Shown: positions 26,326 to 39,419, counted from the stretch's first letter. The stretch: DNA of 64,000 nt from Bigelowiella natans CCMP2755 (GCA_000320545.1 ADNK01002265.1:1-64000), one strand, 5' to 3'. Numbers and translations are program-made. Notes: generated by a model not told the origin, from the sequence alone.

Positions 26326-29300
26326 GCGCACCCCCGTATTTTATCATTAAAAGCCTTATTCGTTGCCTATTATTTAATTCGAGAGGATTTTGGCCATCTT
26401 CCTCTTTTCTTCACTCATCATCATCATCACCATCGTAATCATCCTCACTGTCGTGTTTTGTAGGTACAGCAGCATCAGCAGATAATTGGGAGTCATTGCA
26501 GGAAGGATTGGTCAACTTCCTAGGATTTAAGCCTGACTTCTTCGATGACATCAACGTTTCTCTAGGGGTCAAATCACGAAGAAATAGAAGCAGTAGCAGC
26601 ACAAGACAGGAGGAGGAGGAAGAGGGAAAAGAAGAATACAGGTGGTGACTGATGGTTTTTATATATGCAATGATGATAGGTAGATTGAAGATATATATAA
26701 ACATATTAGTACAAATGATGATGTGTTTCATTACTACGTTTGTGCTCATCATCATCATCTTCTTCTTCTTCTTCATCATCATCATCATCATCAATTTCTC
26801 AGGTATGATCCTGTAAGAGATGGAATATTTTCTAAGCGAGAATTCAAGCTATACTACGGTTGTCTTGTTGAGTGGGAATCTGCATTGGATGCAAGGGAAC
26901 TACCTCGGAAGAAAGCAAAGCAATTAGCGAAGAATCTAGTGTTGGAACACCAAAGAAACAATCTAATATTGAAGGTAGGTCAAGTAGTAGTATTCATATG
27001 AGGGGGGGTGGGAGGGGGGACAAAAGAATAATGTGATTAGTAGTAGTAAAGAGAAGATCGCGGGAGGATTGTAGATGCTGCTACACATACATGCATGCTA
27101 CATAGCCATACACACAAAAACAATCCACAAATCATATAGCATATTGTACTAGTAATTGGTAGTGGTAGTAGTACGATATGCTGATGCTGACTGCTGCTGC
27201 TGGCATTAGATCTGATGATTGATATGAGCACTCACTAACTATTATAATATATTCATCATCGTAGACTTATAACAAAATGGCAAAACTGTCTGGGGAAGGA
27301 AATACTACCGATTTCAACAATCTTACAGAGGCCAATCTCTTTTTTAAAAAGCAGTCTTTGGAATATAATCAAGTCGCTTTGAAGTCGTTTTCTTTTTTAC
27401 CAAAATCACTGCAAAAGAAACATATGGTGGGTTGATTTAACACACTAAACCGAGAAAATATATATCATCCGAAGATAATATTTTTTTTAATACTTTGTAA
27501 TTAATGTTGTTATTTATGTGTGTACTTTATGTATATTTTTAAAAATATATATATACTGTACTGTACTATAGGACGACGTATCAAACTTCAAGAGAGGGGT
27601 GAGAAAGGTTGCTGATTTGGCTTCTAAAAATGACATGTCTGCCGCTACAAGAGCAGCTATTGAGAGCATTTACCAAATTCGAAATGCACAGTTCCAGAAC
27701 ATGCAAACTTTGGAGAAACTCAAGCACGCATTCACCCGTGCTTTGCATGGAGTCAGCAACAGCTTGGAACGAATCTCAAAACCTATCTTAGATGATGATG
27801 ATAAAGGTACAAGAATAGGAGGAGGAGGAGGAGGAGAAGGTAGTAAGAAACCCTTTTTTATCAATGAGACAGAAAAGCGATAAATTGCAACACGGAACAA
27901 TATTGTATTCGTATGTGAGTTGTTATTTATTATATGTTATATTATGTTTGTAGGTACGAAAGAACAAGCATCGTTACTACTCACTGACACCAGAAAGATA
28001 CTTAATTTCGAGGAAGTTAGACTAATTGCTTATGAAAACCAAATTCTTGTGGACTTGAGTAGTAGTATAAGCAGTAAGAAATCTAACCCCAACAACAACA
28101 ACAACAACGACGACCAAGACGACTACGTTGGGGGGGGGGCAAAAATAGAAGAAGATAACCGGAAAGATCAAGATGAAGATGTTAGATATCAGATTCGATT
28201 GCTAAACCTTACGTCTGGTGATGAGCTGGCCTTCGCTGATTGCCATGTAGTTGGTGCTGCTGCTTCTTATCCATTGAACGAAGAACCTAAGAATCATCAT
28301 CATCATCTTGATTCTAGTAGTAGTAATAGAGGTAGTGGTTGTAGTAGTACCAGTAGTTCTTCGGTGCATACCAAAGGGATGAAAGTTTTCCAAGTTACAG
28401 ATTTATACATTTTCCCAATTTTGCATGAGGACGAATCAGGTACTGCTGCTATGCTCTGCTTCTTGTTCATTATGCTCATATTGTAATTGTTGTTGTGGTG
28501 GTTAAACCCTAATGTTCCTGCTATTGTTATTCTGGGAAGAATGCATAGATAGAGTAGTAAAATCATTGATAGAATCGAATAGTGTGCGAAGGAGTGTGTA
28601 TGTAGTACCGATTATCTTTTCATAGATTAGGTGGTATTATTAGTTACTATCTATGTCGTAGTAGTAGCTAATGCCCGTTGTTATTTTTTTGTCATCTTTG
28701 ATATTATTCATCATTCTTTCTGATTTCTATGCACTACTACTATTACTACTACTACTACTACTACTACTACTATATTAATTAGAGTTACATTGATTAGAAG
28801 CTTTGTTTTTTACTTTTCTGTTGTGGTAGTGCCAGAAGAAGAAGCAGTGGTTTGGGAGTTCAAGATCAAACTATTGACATCTGCACTGATTAACATTCTT
28901 GCAAACCAAAGAAATTGCAGTCGTTCCCGTATTCTTGTCCCCCTTCCTATTACCAATACTACTACTACTACTAATACAGCAATTATTGGTAGTAGTGTTC
29001 ATGATGCGGTTGCTTCTACTCCTTTCCCCCCTCCACTAATTGAAAACATACATGGAGGCCAACAACAAGAAGATGAGGCAGAATTCATTTTTGAACAACG
29101 CCGGCGTGAGTGTGAGTCATTAGGCTATATTGAACAAAAGCAATTTAACGACGACTACTACTGCTACTATGAAGCTGTGGTAGATCCTCTCCTTCAATTA
29201 TTGATGCCAAAACTGCTCCGTCTTTCAGCATTTTCGAATATACAAGAAGAAGCAGCCTTCCAAGCACCAACGCCACCACAAGAGCCAGTACAACCAAAAT

Positions 29301-32286
29301 CGCACACGAAAATAACATCAACTTCTGCTGGAGGACTACCGGGACTATCATCATCTGCTTTTTCTTCTCTCGGTTCTCCTTGGGATATGTTGAATTCATT
29401 AAAAAATGAAGTAAATAACAGTCTGAATCTTGATAATAACCATGGTGGTACTATTATTGACAACAAAGAACTTGAATTCCAACCAGAAAAGCTACAGGTT
29501 GTTGGTCATTGATTATTCATAGAATATGATGATTAGAGACAGCATCTTCATACGATGATTAGAGAAATTATGTCTGTTGCGGCACCCATCCTTCCATCCA
29601 TCCTCTTCAACATTAGTAACTTTTCATTTGATTTTGTCTGATGATCTTGAAGATTGTTTCTAATGTAGATATGTTCTTCTATGTTAGGGCATGATGACAA
29701 CAATGATGGATAAGCTACACAGCTTTGAACCAATGATGAAAATGGCGTCTAAACTCCTAGGGGGGGGGATAGGAGGAAGGAATGAAGATACAAATGCTAC
29801 AGCAAGTACTTCACTACAACGTTCTTCTTCTCCTATCGTAAGTGAGCAACAAGATCATCCTAATAGTATGAAGAGTGCATTTGAGTCAATGATGGGAATG
29901 ATTGGTAACTTATCGCCTCCTCGTCTGTTCCAATCAACACAATATGATGATGATGATGATGATGAGAAGGAGGAGGAGAAGGAGGAGATGGTACAGCAGG
30001 AAAAAGCCGAATACATAGAAGGGGGGTTGGGGAATAGGGATCATACTACTACTTTGGATGAGGTGCTCAATGATACAGAAGGTTATAAGTCACAACAGCA
30101 GCAGCAGCAGCAGCTCTATGGCCATCACCATGATCAAGAAGCACTTTATAGAGCGGATTTTCCTCCCCTTACAACACTTGAGAAGAAAGAGACAGAGTTC
30201 CCACTTTTTGCAACCGAGAAAAAAGAAACAGTAGAGGAAACAAAGACTGAAGTATACAATGATTATGGAGACCTAGAGTACGAAGAAGATGTTGTGCGAG
30301 AAAAAACAGAATTCTTCAATGAGAATGGCGATAAGATATCCGAGCAGTATCATGAGAAGACTAAGAATAAGAATGATGAGCAGGAGGCAGATAATCAGCA
30401 AAGAGATGCTGATGTTGATGTCAATGCCAAATACGAAGACTTTGACCAAGATAGTGCTGATCATGCCATCATTCCCAAAAAAATGGTGAGAAGAAGGGAA
30501 GAAGAGAGAAAAATGAATCGTATTGCATCATGATAGGAATGACACCATAAACGACCTGATGATCTACAAAATACATTTGAGCTTGTTTTTGGTCGGATGT
30601 TGTGGTATACATATCCATCCTCATGTGCCGCTTGTGTTACATAATTAGGAGGAGGAGGAGGAGCTGAAGAGTGCATATTACGATGAAGATGGCGATTTAC
30701 TGTACAATGAAGATGAATTATACCTGAGAAATAATGATGATAAAGATACTGGTGGTAGTGGTGCTATTGGTAAAGATACTGTTTATGAAGAACAATCACG
30801 TACAAGAGCAGCTTCTCCTCTTCACGACAATAACGTACTAAAGGTTACTACTACTACTAACAATAACTACGAATCTCCTTGGAGACATGACGACACTGCA
30901 GTTGCCAAAGAAATGAACAATGAGTTTGCTTATGAAGAACAAGAAGAAGAAGAAGAAGAAAAAGAAGAAGAAGAAGAGTCAGTACCAGCTAGAGAGGCAA
31001 AGGACAGTGCTTTGCGAGATGATGCAGATCAGCAGTTTGTGTTGGCACAAGCAGAAGGAGGATTTGCAGAGGAAGAAAGAGAGACACAACGACAGACCAC
31101 CGTTGATTATTCATCTGCTGTAGTAGCACCAATGGAAGAAGAGAAAGATGATAAAACATCCACTAGGAAATACGAACACTCTCCGTTATCCACAAAACCT
31201 GTGGATGACGGCAAACCCATTCCTCGTCGTGATCGTCATCGTCCTGATGATCATAAACTTAGAAGTACTCAAAATGACGACATTAGAGCTTTGATATCTG
31301 AAGCAAAATTTGTGCTCAAGGATATGGATGAGAAATACCACCATCTACAACTCACTACAACTTCATCATCACCCAAATTATTGGCACCAGCAATAAAAGC
31401 ACATGGTAGTATTACTACTACTATTCTCGTCATTAGATCATAATACTTGGTTTCACTTACTCCTTCTCTTGTATTTGTGCTAACGTTACAGTAGCAAATT
31501 TCATCTGAAGATTTAATTAAGAAAACGATGATTTTAAGTAGTGATTTATCTTCTGATTTAAGAGAACATAGTATTGTAGTGCTCGATATTATGTCCCCGA
31601 TTGTTGTTTCTCCCTCCTCTACATAATAGCCTCTAATTACTACTACTACTAATACTACTACTACTGCTGCTGCTGCTACCATGTTTATAATCTTCTTCCT
31701 CTTCTTCTTTTAGATCTTCAAACGGAAGAGAGACGCCCATTCCTCTCTTATAGTAGTAGTACTACTATTACTGGTGCTCCTGCTGGTAGTACCTCTATTA
31801 AGAAAAGAATGGCATCAAACACCAACATCTTGGGGAGATTAAACGACAACGACGATATGAGTGCTGCTATTGTTGCTGCCTCAAAGGATATAGGAAAGCT
31901 AGATTTGACGATGCAAAGAAAAGGGAAGGGAGAAGGGGAGGAAGATATCGACGAAGATCATGATGACGACCCCAGAGATTTTGTAGATCCCCGCGACTAC
32001 CAGCTACTCTCAAATTTATTAGGGAAAATAAAACAAAATCGTCAGATCTTAGAAAAACTTAGGGCAGAAACGCCTCTTCCAGGTAGCAATACTTCGTCGT
32101 AATTTGCAATTATGATATTATGGTTACATGACGTGATGGTGGAGGAGGAGGAGGAGGAGGAGGAGGAGGAGGAGGAAGAAGAAGAACTAGTAGAAAACGA
32201 AGACAAGGGAAACAGGATGTGTAGTATTATGATTTCTATGCTGCTGTCATTACGTCATCTGTAGGTGATACATATAATGCACCGAT

Positions 32287-32318
<32 letters not shown>

Positions 32319-35078
32319 TATCATACAATAGGCGAAGTACAAAGCCTTCCAAAGTTACCAGAAACCTTTTCGGACTTGATGATGACTGCTTCTAGTCCCA
32401 CAGGACGACAAGCACTACCGATCTTGCCTTCTCCTCCGCCTTTATCATCATCACTGGCAGCAGCTACCAGAGAACAACAGCAACAACAACAACAACAACG
32501 TTTCTTGTCTAATCATCATCATCATCATCAGCAGCAGCAGCATCAACAGATGTTAAATTTTGCAGCGCAACAACAACAACAACAACAACAACAGCTAATG
32601 GCAAGGAGCGGTGGTGATCCTTCTCCAAGTCATCAATATACTTCTTATTACAATCCCTACACCAACTCAATGCTGCTAACACCACCATCGTCCCCACCAC
32701 CACCACCACCACAGTACCCCACACTACAACAACATCATCCTTCTCCCCAAGCAGCAGCAGCATCACCGTCATCGCCATCATCGTTATATGGCTATAATAG
32801 CGAATACGCTACAGTAGGAGGCAATCCATCTTATTTTTACGCTCCTGTCTCCTCATCCCCTCCCCCCCCACCACCACCACCACCGCCTTATTCTTTTCCA
32901 ACTGGTACAGCAGCAACAGTTCCAACCTCGCCTTCACCTCCAATCAGCCAGTCAGATTATCACCACATAAAAATATACTTATCCCTAATAGCGTTAGTTA
33001 CTACCCAATTTCGTTTGAGGAAGAACAAAAATTCTGATACTTGTCTTGTATTGATCATCTGTGTGATTGATATCAATGGTCGTCAACACAATCAGGTATT
33101 ACTACGGTGTAGGAAGGGGGGGGGTAGGACGAGGAGATGGAGGAGGGTATCCTCACAACTATCATCCTGTCGTGGCTGGTAGATTAAGTAGCCAACAACT
33201 TCAAGCACAACACGCAGCAGCTCTACCACCTTATCTTAGTCATCATCCTTATTATAATCATCTACTACACTCCCAGCAGCAGCAACAACAACAACGAAGT
33301 AGAAGACAAAGTAACTATGATTATAACACAAATGATGATGCTGATGATGATGATGACAGCTTCTCCTCGCCTTCATCATCATCATCATCACCGATGAGAG
33401 CACACCAGCAGCATGATAAGGCCGCTACTACTACATTCTCATCATCTAAAAGACGTTCATTAGCGCCAACAAACTACGATCCCCCCCCCTCTCACCATAT
33501 CCATAGCAGCCATTCTCCTCCTCCTTCATCATTGCAAACTCTAATCTCGATGTCACAGCCGCAGAGTAACAAAGATACTACTACTGCTACTACTACTACG
33601 ACTACTCTCCCTAATAGTAGTAGTAGCCGCTCTTATCTTAAACCTAGCACTGAGGACCGACAAAACCACAACACACAGCTCAAACATCATCAACAAAAAC
33701 AGATGATGGGAATGACGAGAGAGGCAGTAGCAGCATCTGTATCACCATCGTATATTCCTCCATCATATAATGGTATATCTAATGCTGCTGAGGGGGCTGC
33801 TACAGGTGATGCAGATGATGAAAAGGATGAGGATTACTTCAATGCAGCGGGAAATACCATCAATAGCGATGTTATTGATCCTCCTCCTCGTAATGATTAT
33901 GATAAAAGAGCGAGAAGACTTGGGAGAGTAAGGAGAAATTTTGATTCACCTTTAAGATCGAAACATCCTCCTCCTCCTCCTCCTCCTCCTCCTCCTCGTG
34001 GCTACAACGACGATGAAACAGATACTTCACGTACCACCGCAGCAGCCCACACGGTAAGTTATGTCTTATGAATATATAAGTGTGCATTCGTATTTGGCTT
34101 CCTCTATTTATTGTTTGATTTCTGTTTGTTGTATGTGTGCTGGTGGTCTTCTGTGTTCTGTGTTTGTTGTCGTTATAATACAACACAAGTTGGACAAGTA
34201 TTTCCGTAAACAGCAGCAGCAATTATCTCGAAATCGACGGTTATTGCATTCTCCCGATCATCATGATAGAGCTGCTGGTGGTAGTAGTGGTAGTAGTAGA
34301 AGGGCGCCTATAATAGAGCAAGAAAAACATCAACGACAGCAACTCTCCTTGCAAGAAGAATCAGCAAAACATCAACATATATATCAACAATACTACCAGC
34401 AGCAGCAACAACATCTTAGAAACCCCCACCAATCTTCGTCTCTAGGACAACATCTTACCCCTCCTCCTGGTGACAACGCCATCACCAGTCATCGTAGAAG
34501 TCCAAGTAGCAGTATTGGTAGAAGGAAGAATAAGCACCAGGCTAGAAGTGTGGGGAATGAGTATCAACACCATCCAGCATACAACAACAACATCAATGCT
34601 CAGAGGCAAAAAGAAGAATATACTGCAGTAAAGCAGTACCAGCAACAACAGGCAGCAGCAGCAGCACAAGGAGGAGGAGGAGGAGGAGGAGGAAGAGGAG
34701 GAAGAGGAGGAGGAGGAGGAGGAAGGGCAATGGCGACGACGCTACCACAATATCAGCACAACACTGTCAACATGGCTATGCACAATGGTAGTCAGAAGTA
34801 TTGGAATTCTTATCTTTTTATGAAAGAATAAGACATGTAACTGGCATTCGTGGTGTTGTATCTGGGGTCGCATTAGTCGTATCATATCTTCATAAGAGAT
34901 TATTAAAAGAATATGATATAGGTTTCAATACGGCAACACATTTTCATATTGCTTCTCTTTTTTGTTCCTTTCTCGTTTACTTTTAGGGAGGCGGATATTA
35001 CCTTCAGGTGTTGATGGAAGCATCGATCCAATGAATCTGCTCACAGATTCTATTCCTCCATCACCAAGATCGGAGTAG
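13213..35078 (+). CDS. Giant ankyrin repeat, La motif (LARP1-type) and PDZ-like protein
   Basis: More than 30 exons splice in phase to TAG at 35076-35078. Proposed start: ATG at 13213 or 13258, exon to 13296, then 13376-13417, 13555-13609, 13832-13879. Ankyrin repeats: 14217-14249, 14606-14701, 15019-15080, 15559-15597, 15791-15853, 16011-16174 (TPLHLAAEGGY, SPLHLAACYG, TPLHGATNN). La motif: 19503-19632, 20157-20225, 20561-20670 (LTKQLEFYFSAQNLY, GWFPIRLLHNFQRV). PDZ-like: 21736-21932 and 22196-22300 (LPFGLKFNEGT, SHADKAGLRPGWVL). Later exons encode a repeated acidic/aromatic motif (22617-26990), a helical region (27265-27806) and Gln/Pro/His/Ser-rich tails (32332-34785). The LARP1 DM15 repeats were not seen. 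La motifs bind RNA 3' ends or TOP/cap structures, so I infer a large cytoplasmic RNA scaffold. Low-complexity exons could hide a gene boundary; ankyrin to PDZ is the firmest part. Confidence 0.8.
13314..13353. repeat. (AT)n microsatellite in the first intron
   Basis: About 20 AT units in the proposed 79-bp intron 13297-13375, ending shortly before the acceptor attacattag. Confidence 0.85.
13961..14004. repeat. (GTA)n microsatellite in an intron
   Basis: About 14 GTA units with one interruption, between the exons ending at 13879 and starting at 14217. Confidence 0.85.
15311..15547. repeat. Intronic minisatellite, unit about 78-81 bp, three copies
   Basis: The word aatttaactaatagcattt recurs at 15331, 15409 and 15490. 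Each copy carries a CAGCAGCAACAACAACAA tract and a tattcac word. It lies in the intron between the ankyrin exons ending at 15080 and starting at 15559. Confidence 0.9.
15943..16030 (+). repeat. Duplicated 3' splice site and exon start
   Basis: aactaggatgga followed by tcctctacat occurs at about 15949 and again at about 16005. Only the second copy, starting at 16011, continues as an ankyrin repeat in the needed phase; the first runs out of homology after about 20 bases of exon-like sequence. Confidence 0.8.
17642..17744 (+). repeat. In-frame coding duplication of 16 codons
   Basis: Within the low-complexity part of the giant gene, EGEDKRSWIQQQQHND is followed directly by a copy with Thr for Ser. 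The unit is 48 bp and keeps the reading frame. Confidence 0.9.
18310..18345. repeat. (GGAT)n tetranucleotide repeat in an intron
   Basis: About nine GGAT units between the exon ending at about 18257 and the one starting near 18807. A non-triplet repeat here supports intron status. Confidence 0.85.
24712..24772. repeat. Compound (AC)n(AT)n microsatellite in an intron
   Basis: AC tract passing into an AT tract between the exons ending at about 24522 and starting at about 24989 of the giant gene. Confidence 0.9.
26226..26332. repeat. Long imperfect (CA)n / (CATA)n tract
   Basis: About 100 bp of cacaca and cataca units in the intron between the exons ending at about 26167 and starting at about 26464. 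Confidence 0.85.
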
Positions 35079-36811
35079 ATCAAATATCGTACATAGGTTT
35101 ACGTACGAAAAAATACATGTAGTAATATATTCCTTGCAAGATTGCCTAAAGTATGGTTGTAAACAGACAACGGACATATCATATTTAAGTCATATTGATG
35201 CAATCTTTATTCAAACTTCCTCATCAATTACGAATCGATATTATCACATTTTACAATAACGTTTCTTGGATATCAAATCACCCATGGTATTTGATTTTGC
35301 ATTTTGCATATTCATGCCCATTGTGTTGTTGCATTCAATATTCTTTTACTATTGGCTTCAACACGGTGCAACAAATACTTTGCCTATGAGTATTTTCGGT
35401 TGATCGATTAAATACGCGCTTGTCCAGCAGTCCAATAATAGACATACAATACACAATACCTTGTGCACTACTGCAAACACATCTGATGATCGATGTGGCG
35501 CGCTTATATGTGCAAGGGCTTGCGCAATCTACACCTAGTCACACATGGAAGGCGTTACATTCGCTAGCTAGCTAGCATGCGTGCTAGATTAAATTTAACA
35601 TTGCAAATACAAATTAATTTTAGATTTGGCTAGATTTGTAGGGGCATTTCAAGGATGCCATCTAGCCGATGCTAATTTTTAGGGAAAATGAAAAAAAATA
35701 ACAAAAGCAAGCATGTCAGCACATGTCAGACAAAGAAGATGCAGCAGCAATGAGAGGCACAAATGAATGCAAATGCGTTTGCAACGAAAAATGTAATGAC
35801 CGACGAGCACTTAAATGTGCAATGATGATGTAGCGCAGACACAAGTCCGTCAAACCTGTAACGAATCGCCAGAATGTGCATTTGGAAGCTTTTGCGCGCG
35901 ACCAAGCGCGTCATATGTGATGCAATGGACATTGGATTTGCTCGCATTTCTTTGAAATTTTTCGTGCACATCACATTTGGTCAAATGCACACGCAAAAGC
36001 ATTCAAAATGTGGCAGAGAACAAACGCGCAGCGTGCATCCGCTACACAACGGGTGTCAATTTTCACACTTTGAGGCCTTGAAAATGGACATTTTGGTCAA
36101 CATTTCGGTCATTTTTTGAGGTTTGGCCATCGGACAAGTTCTGATGACTTTTCTTTGACTAACTGCAACTGCCTGCTGCTTCAAAGCGCGTCGCAAAGCG
36201 CTGCACTGTTCACAACCCCGTCGTTACCGGGTTTGACGGACTTGTGGAACGTGCGCAGCAGCACATGCAACGATCTTGATGCGAAAGATCTCAAACACGT
36301 ACTGGAACAGCTTCCACTTTCCACAACATCCTCTAGTCCTAGCTAGCTCAAGTAGCACGTGTGAGTGTGGTGAAAAGATGCTGTCAAAATCATTCTAAGT
36401 TGACACCGATCAACACAGCATTTTGAAGAGGAACAAAATGCGCAAGTGCCACCAATGGTGCTGGAGCCTCAATGGCCACATCTAGACATGTTCGTACATG
36501 ATGCGCGTACGAACATGTCTTAGATGTGTAGTTGCATGAAAATGTTCCTTGCAACATGAGTAGTTTTACACACGTACGTACATGTCCTCACCCACATCCA
36601 AATTGTGATGCATATGTTCTATTATTTGTCGCATACATGTTTCTTGATGTACATGTACTGGTTGTGACACACACACACACACATGTTCGCATAAGTACAC
36701 ACATGTACGACTAGAAGCATATGTGTTCTGAAGCACACATGAACTATCCCACATATGTCCTAACAGGGGTACACGAATAGAGCCTTAATGGCTACATTTA
36801 CCACTGCATTA
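35079..36811. other. Convergent spacer with a CTAG/TGCA-rich island
   Basis: Lies between the stop of the + giant gene and the last - coding exon at 36812. The first 350 bp are AT-rich and probably 3' UTR. From about 35450 to 36780 the island composition appears: gctagctagc near 35565-35578, many TGCA, CATG and GCGC words, and a strong inverted repeat at 36477-36528. No exon was found on either strand. Confidence 0.75.
36477..36528. repeat. Near-perfect inverted repeat, arms about 21 bp
   Basis: Left arm 36477-36497 (CACATCTAGACATGTTCGTAC) and right arm 36507-36528 match over 21 positions with one extra T in the right arm; the loop is 9 bp. The inner 14 bp pair perfectly (AGACATGTTCGTAC). 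It is a cruciform or hairpin candidate in the convergent spacer. Confidence 0.9.
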
Positions 36812-37145
36812 TCACCATGTTGTCCCAGTGCTTTTGCCATTCTCATCAAATTCTGCCGCCGAACCTATACCCAACTCCCTTTCATCAAAAGGTGCTCTTA
36901 GTCTCCTCCTCCTTCTTCGAATTGATGATGAGGTTTTATTACGCCTTTGGTTCTGACTTAATTTATTGCCTCTACAATCACGACTTCCAAGCTCTGGACC
37001 ATGGCTTTTGTACGAAGGAAAATGGCGCTAATGATAATGAAAATGATAATGGTGATGATGATGATGATGATAATGATGATGACGTGTTAATATTCTTGAT
37101 AACTGCTACAAGCATAAACAAAAACTACACGCAACTGGAAGCGGA

Positions 37146-37187
<42 letters not shown>

Positions 37188-37517
37188 ACAGTACACACAT
37201 TCTAGCATAGTCTGTTTCACCATGAATGTATCCTCAATGTTTTCAAGATCTTCCTTGAGTATCAAAGATTCTTGAGGTGATGGTTGACGAATTTGGTGGG
37301 AATTCCTCCTAACATTTCGAAGTTATAGTAGTCGGTATAACGGCACATAGAAAACATGGTGGACAGATAAATGTGAGTTAATTACTGGTGCTCACGCTCA
37401 TCGGAATGATCGTTGTTACGGATATTCGTCGATAATATATCGTTTATGAATGCCCTTCTGTGAAAACAACAGAAAATAATAAATTAATAACCATTGAATA
37501 TTTATGTATCAGGTAGG

Positions 37518-37555
<38 letters not shown>

Positions 37556-38147
37556 TAACATATTGGGAAGATAGTTTACAATTGTGATTCCTTTTTCTTT
37601 CTTAGTTCTTCCTCTGCGTAACGTCGTTTCAAAACCTCCCTGATTTAAATGAATTATAGCCTTATGTTATGAAAACAACCAAATGCCTTCCAAACGTAAT
37701 ACACTACTACAAAACTAGAATAAGGAGGAGTCTTAATCTAATCTAATGGTGGCCATTTTAGTGCATGAATCGCAGGTTACTGAAGCGGTGAGAATGACAA
37801 ACAATACTTGCAAAAATTATATTGAAAATGGATTTATTATGGGTTTGCTGCCGCTGCCTCAAGGACGGTTCTTGAACGTACTCTAAGTCGTATCAGTAGT
37901 AAGGATTTACATTTCTCGAAATGCATCAGCGAGTGATATTTCTTCAACGATGCAAAAATCCAACAACTTTCCTAATAAAACCTAAAAAAAAAATAAGAGT
38001 ACTACGATTAGCAACCATTCCCTTGAAACGGACTACTCGATGACGTAGATAACAATAATGATGATGATGTTCTTTATAGCTCTTATTATTGTTGGTTGTT
38101 ATTGTGTTATGATGATTGTCAAGTGGTAATTGAAGACGACCCATCAT
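36812..38147 (-). CDS. C-terminal exons, coiled-coil and basic: second gene or end of the RING gene
   Basis: Exons in consistent phase on the minus strand: one near 38147-38020 (His/Asn-rich), about 37990-37923 (GKLLDFCIVEEISLADAFRE), about 37646-37580 (EVLKRRYAEEELRKKKESQL, a charged helix), one at about 37453-37380 (RAFINDILSTNIRNNDHSDE), about 37314-37190, and 37031-36812 ending in TGA with an Arg run (RRRRRR) followed by LRAPFDERELGIG. If it is a separate gene, the ATG at 38147 is the likely start. Alternatively an acceptor near 38078 links it in phase to hydrophobic sequence around 38330-38200 and hence to the RING gene upstream. The long helix and basic tail resemble no family I can name. 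Confidence 0.5.
37150..37184. repeat. (CA)n microsatellite at an intron start
   Basis: Read on the minus strand this is (GT)n beginning right at the donor of the exon that ends near 37190. Confidence 0.85.
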
Positions 38148-38268
38148 TGCATATAGTATGCATAAAAATTAGCACATCAATATCAGATATAATACACCTC
38201 GTCCATAACCATAGAATGATAGCGTTGTCCTTATAAAAATAAATGCTATTAAACAATACAACGCGTAA

Positions 38269-39419
38269 TCATTCAAAACCATTAGAACCAAAGCTAGATA
38301 GAGAATGCATGCTATCCGCGGCACATTGTAGGCAAATCTCCCCCTCTCTTATAAATAGATATACTACGACGCACGTACGCGGTCGTGGAGGCAGCATATA
38401 GTGGGTGCTTTGATGATGATGATGATGATGATGATCCAATCCCCATGATGATGGTGTCAACCACCACCAACTATTCTTCTTCTTTTTGCTCTCGTCCTTG
38501 TGATTCGTCGAGCTGCTGCCGGTGCTAATAGGATGGCGGTGTTTAGTCGCAACAGCTGCTGTGGTAAAGAATGCAGCAAATCCATCGAATAGTAGGTTTC
38601 TCCATGATGATGACGACTGTACTTTCTCTGTACTACTACTTTTACATCGATGGTTCTTTCCTGATATGTTGTGAAACGATGCATATCATTGATCCCAAAG
38701 TTACGTATTGGAGAATAATAATATGTCCATATACTCAATGCATACAGTACCTATCTTCCTTAGAAAGTATTGCATCATCACTACTGCTACTCCTCCTACT
38801 GCTTCTACCACCACATTGCATTTGTTATCGTAGCAACTCATCCAACCCCCCCCCCCCCCCGCCTTGCCTCTCCGTTGTCAGTACTTCCGTGCAGCTGTCT
38901 TAACTCTCTATACTCTGGAGCGTTTTTGTAGCAAAGTGGGCATTTGTCGAACCTAAGAATAAGGAATTACAACACAAGCAAAAGGAGGAGGAAGTGGTGG
39001 GGGGAAATGATCATGTTTTCAATCTGAATATAAAACTATATATTCAAAACAATGAGAGGCTTTATTATCATCATGATCATCATCACCGTTACCAAGTACT
39101 ACTACTAGTACTACTGCTACTACCTACCTACCTACCTACCTACCTACCTATAGAGATACTCTGCCACACATTCCACACAAAATCGATGTCCACACCTCAA
39201 CTTAACGCTCTGTTGTTCCATAGTATAAACAAGACATACATGCAGCATCATAGCGTGTTGTTCCATAGCATAAACAAGACATACATGCAGCATCATAGCG
39301 TGTTGTTCCATAGCATAAACAAGACATACATGCAGCATCATAGCGTGTCGTTACGGTTGTTGATGTTGTTGTTGCAGTGTCACTATTGATTAATCCTTTC
39401 CAACAATTCAAAAAAATAA

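Noticed and set aside
37800-37870. Possible exon reading VRSRTVLEAAANP on the minus strand
   Set aside because: It meets stops with no donor, while skipping it joins the flanking exons in phase (FREM to EVLKRR).
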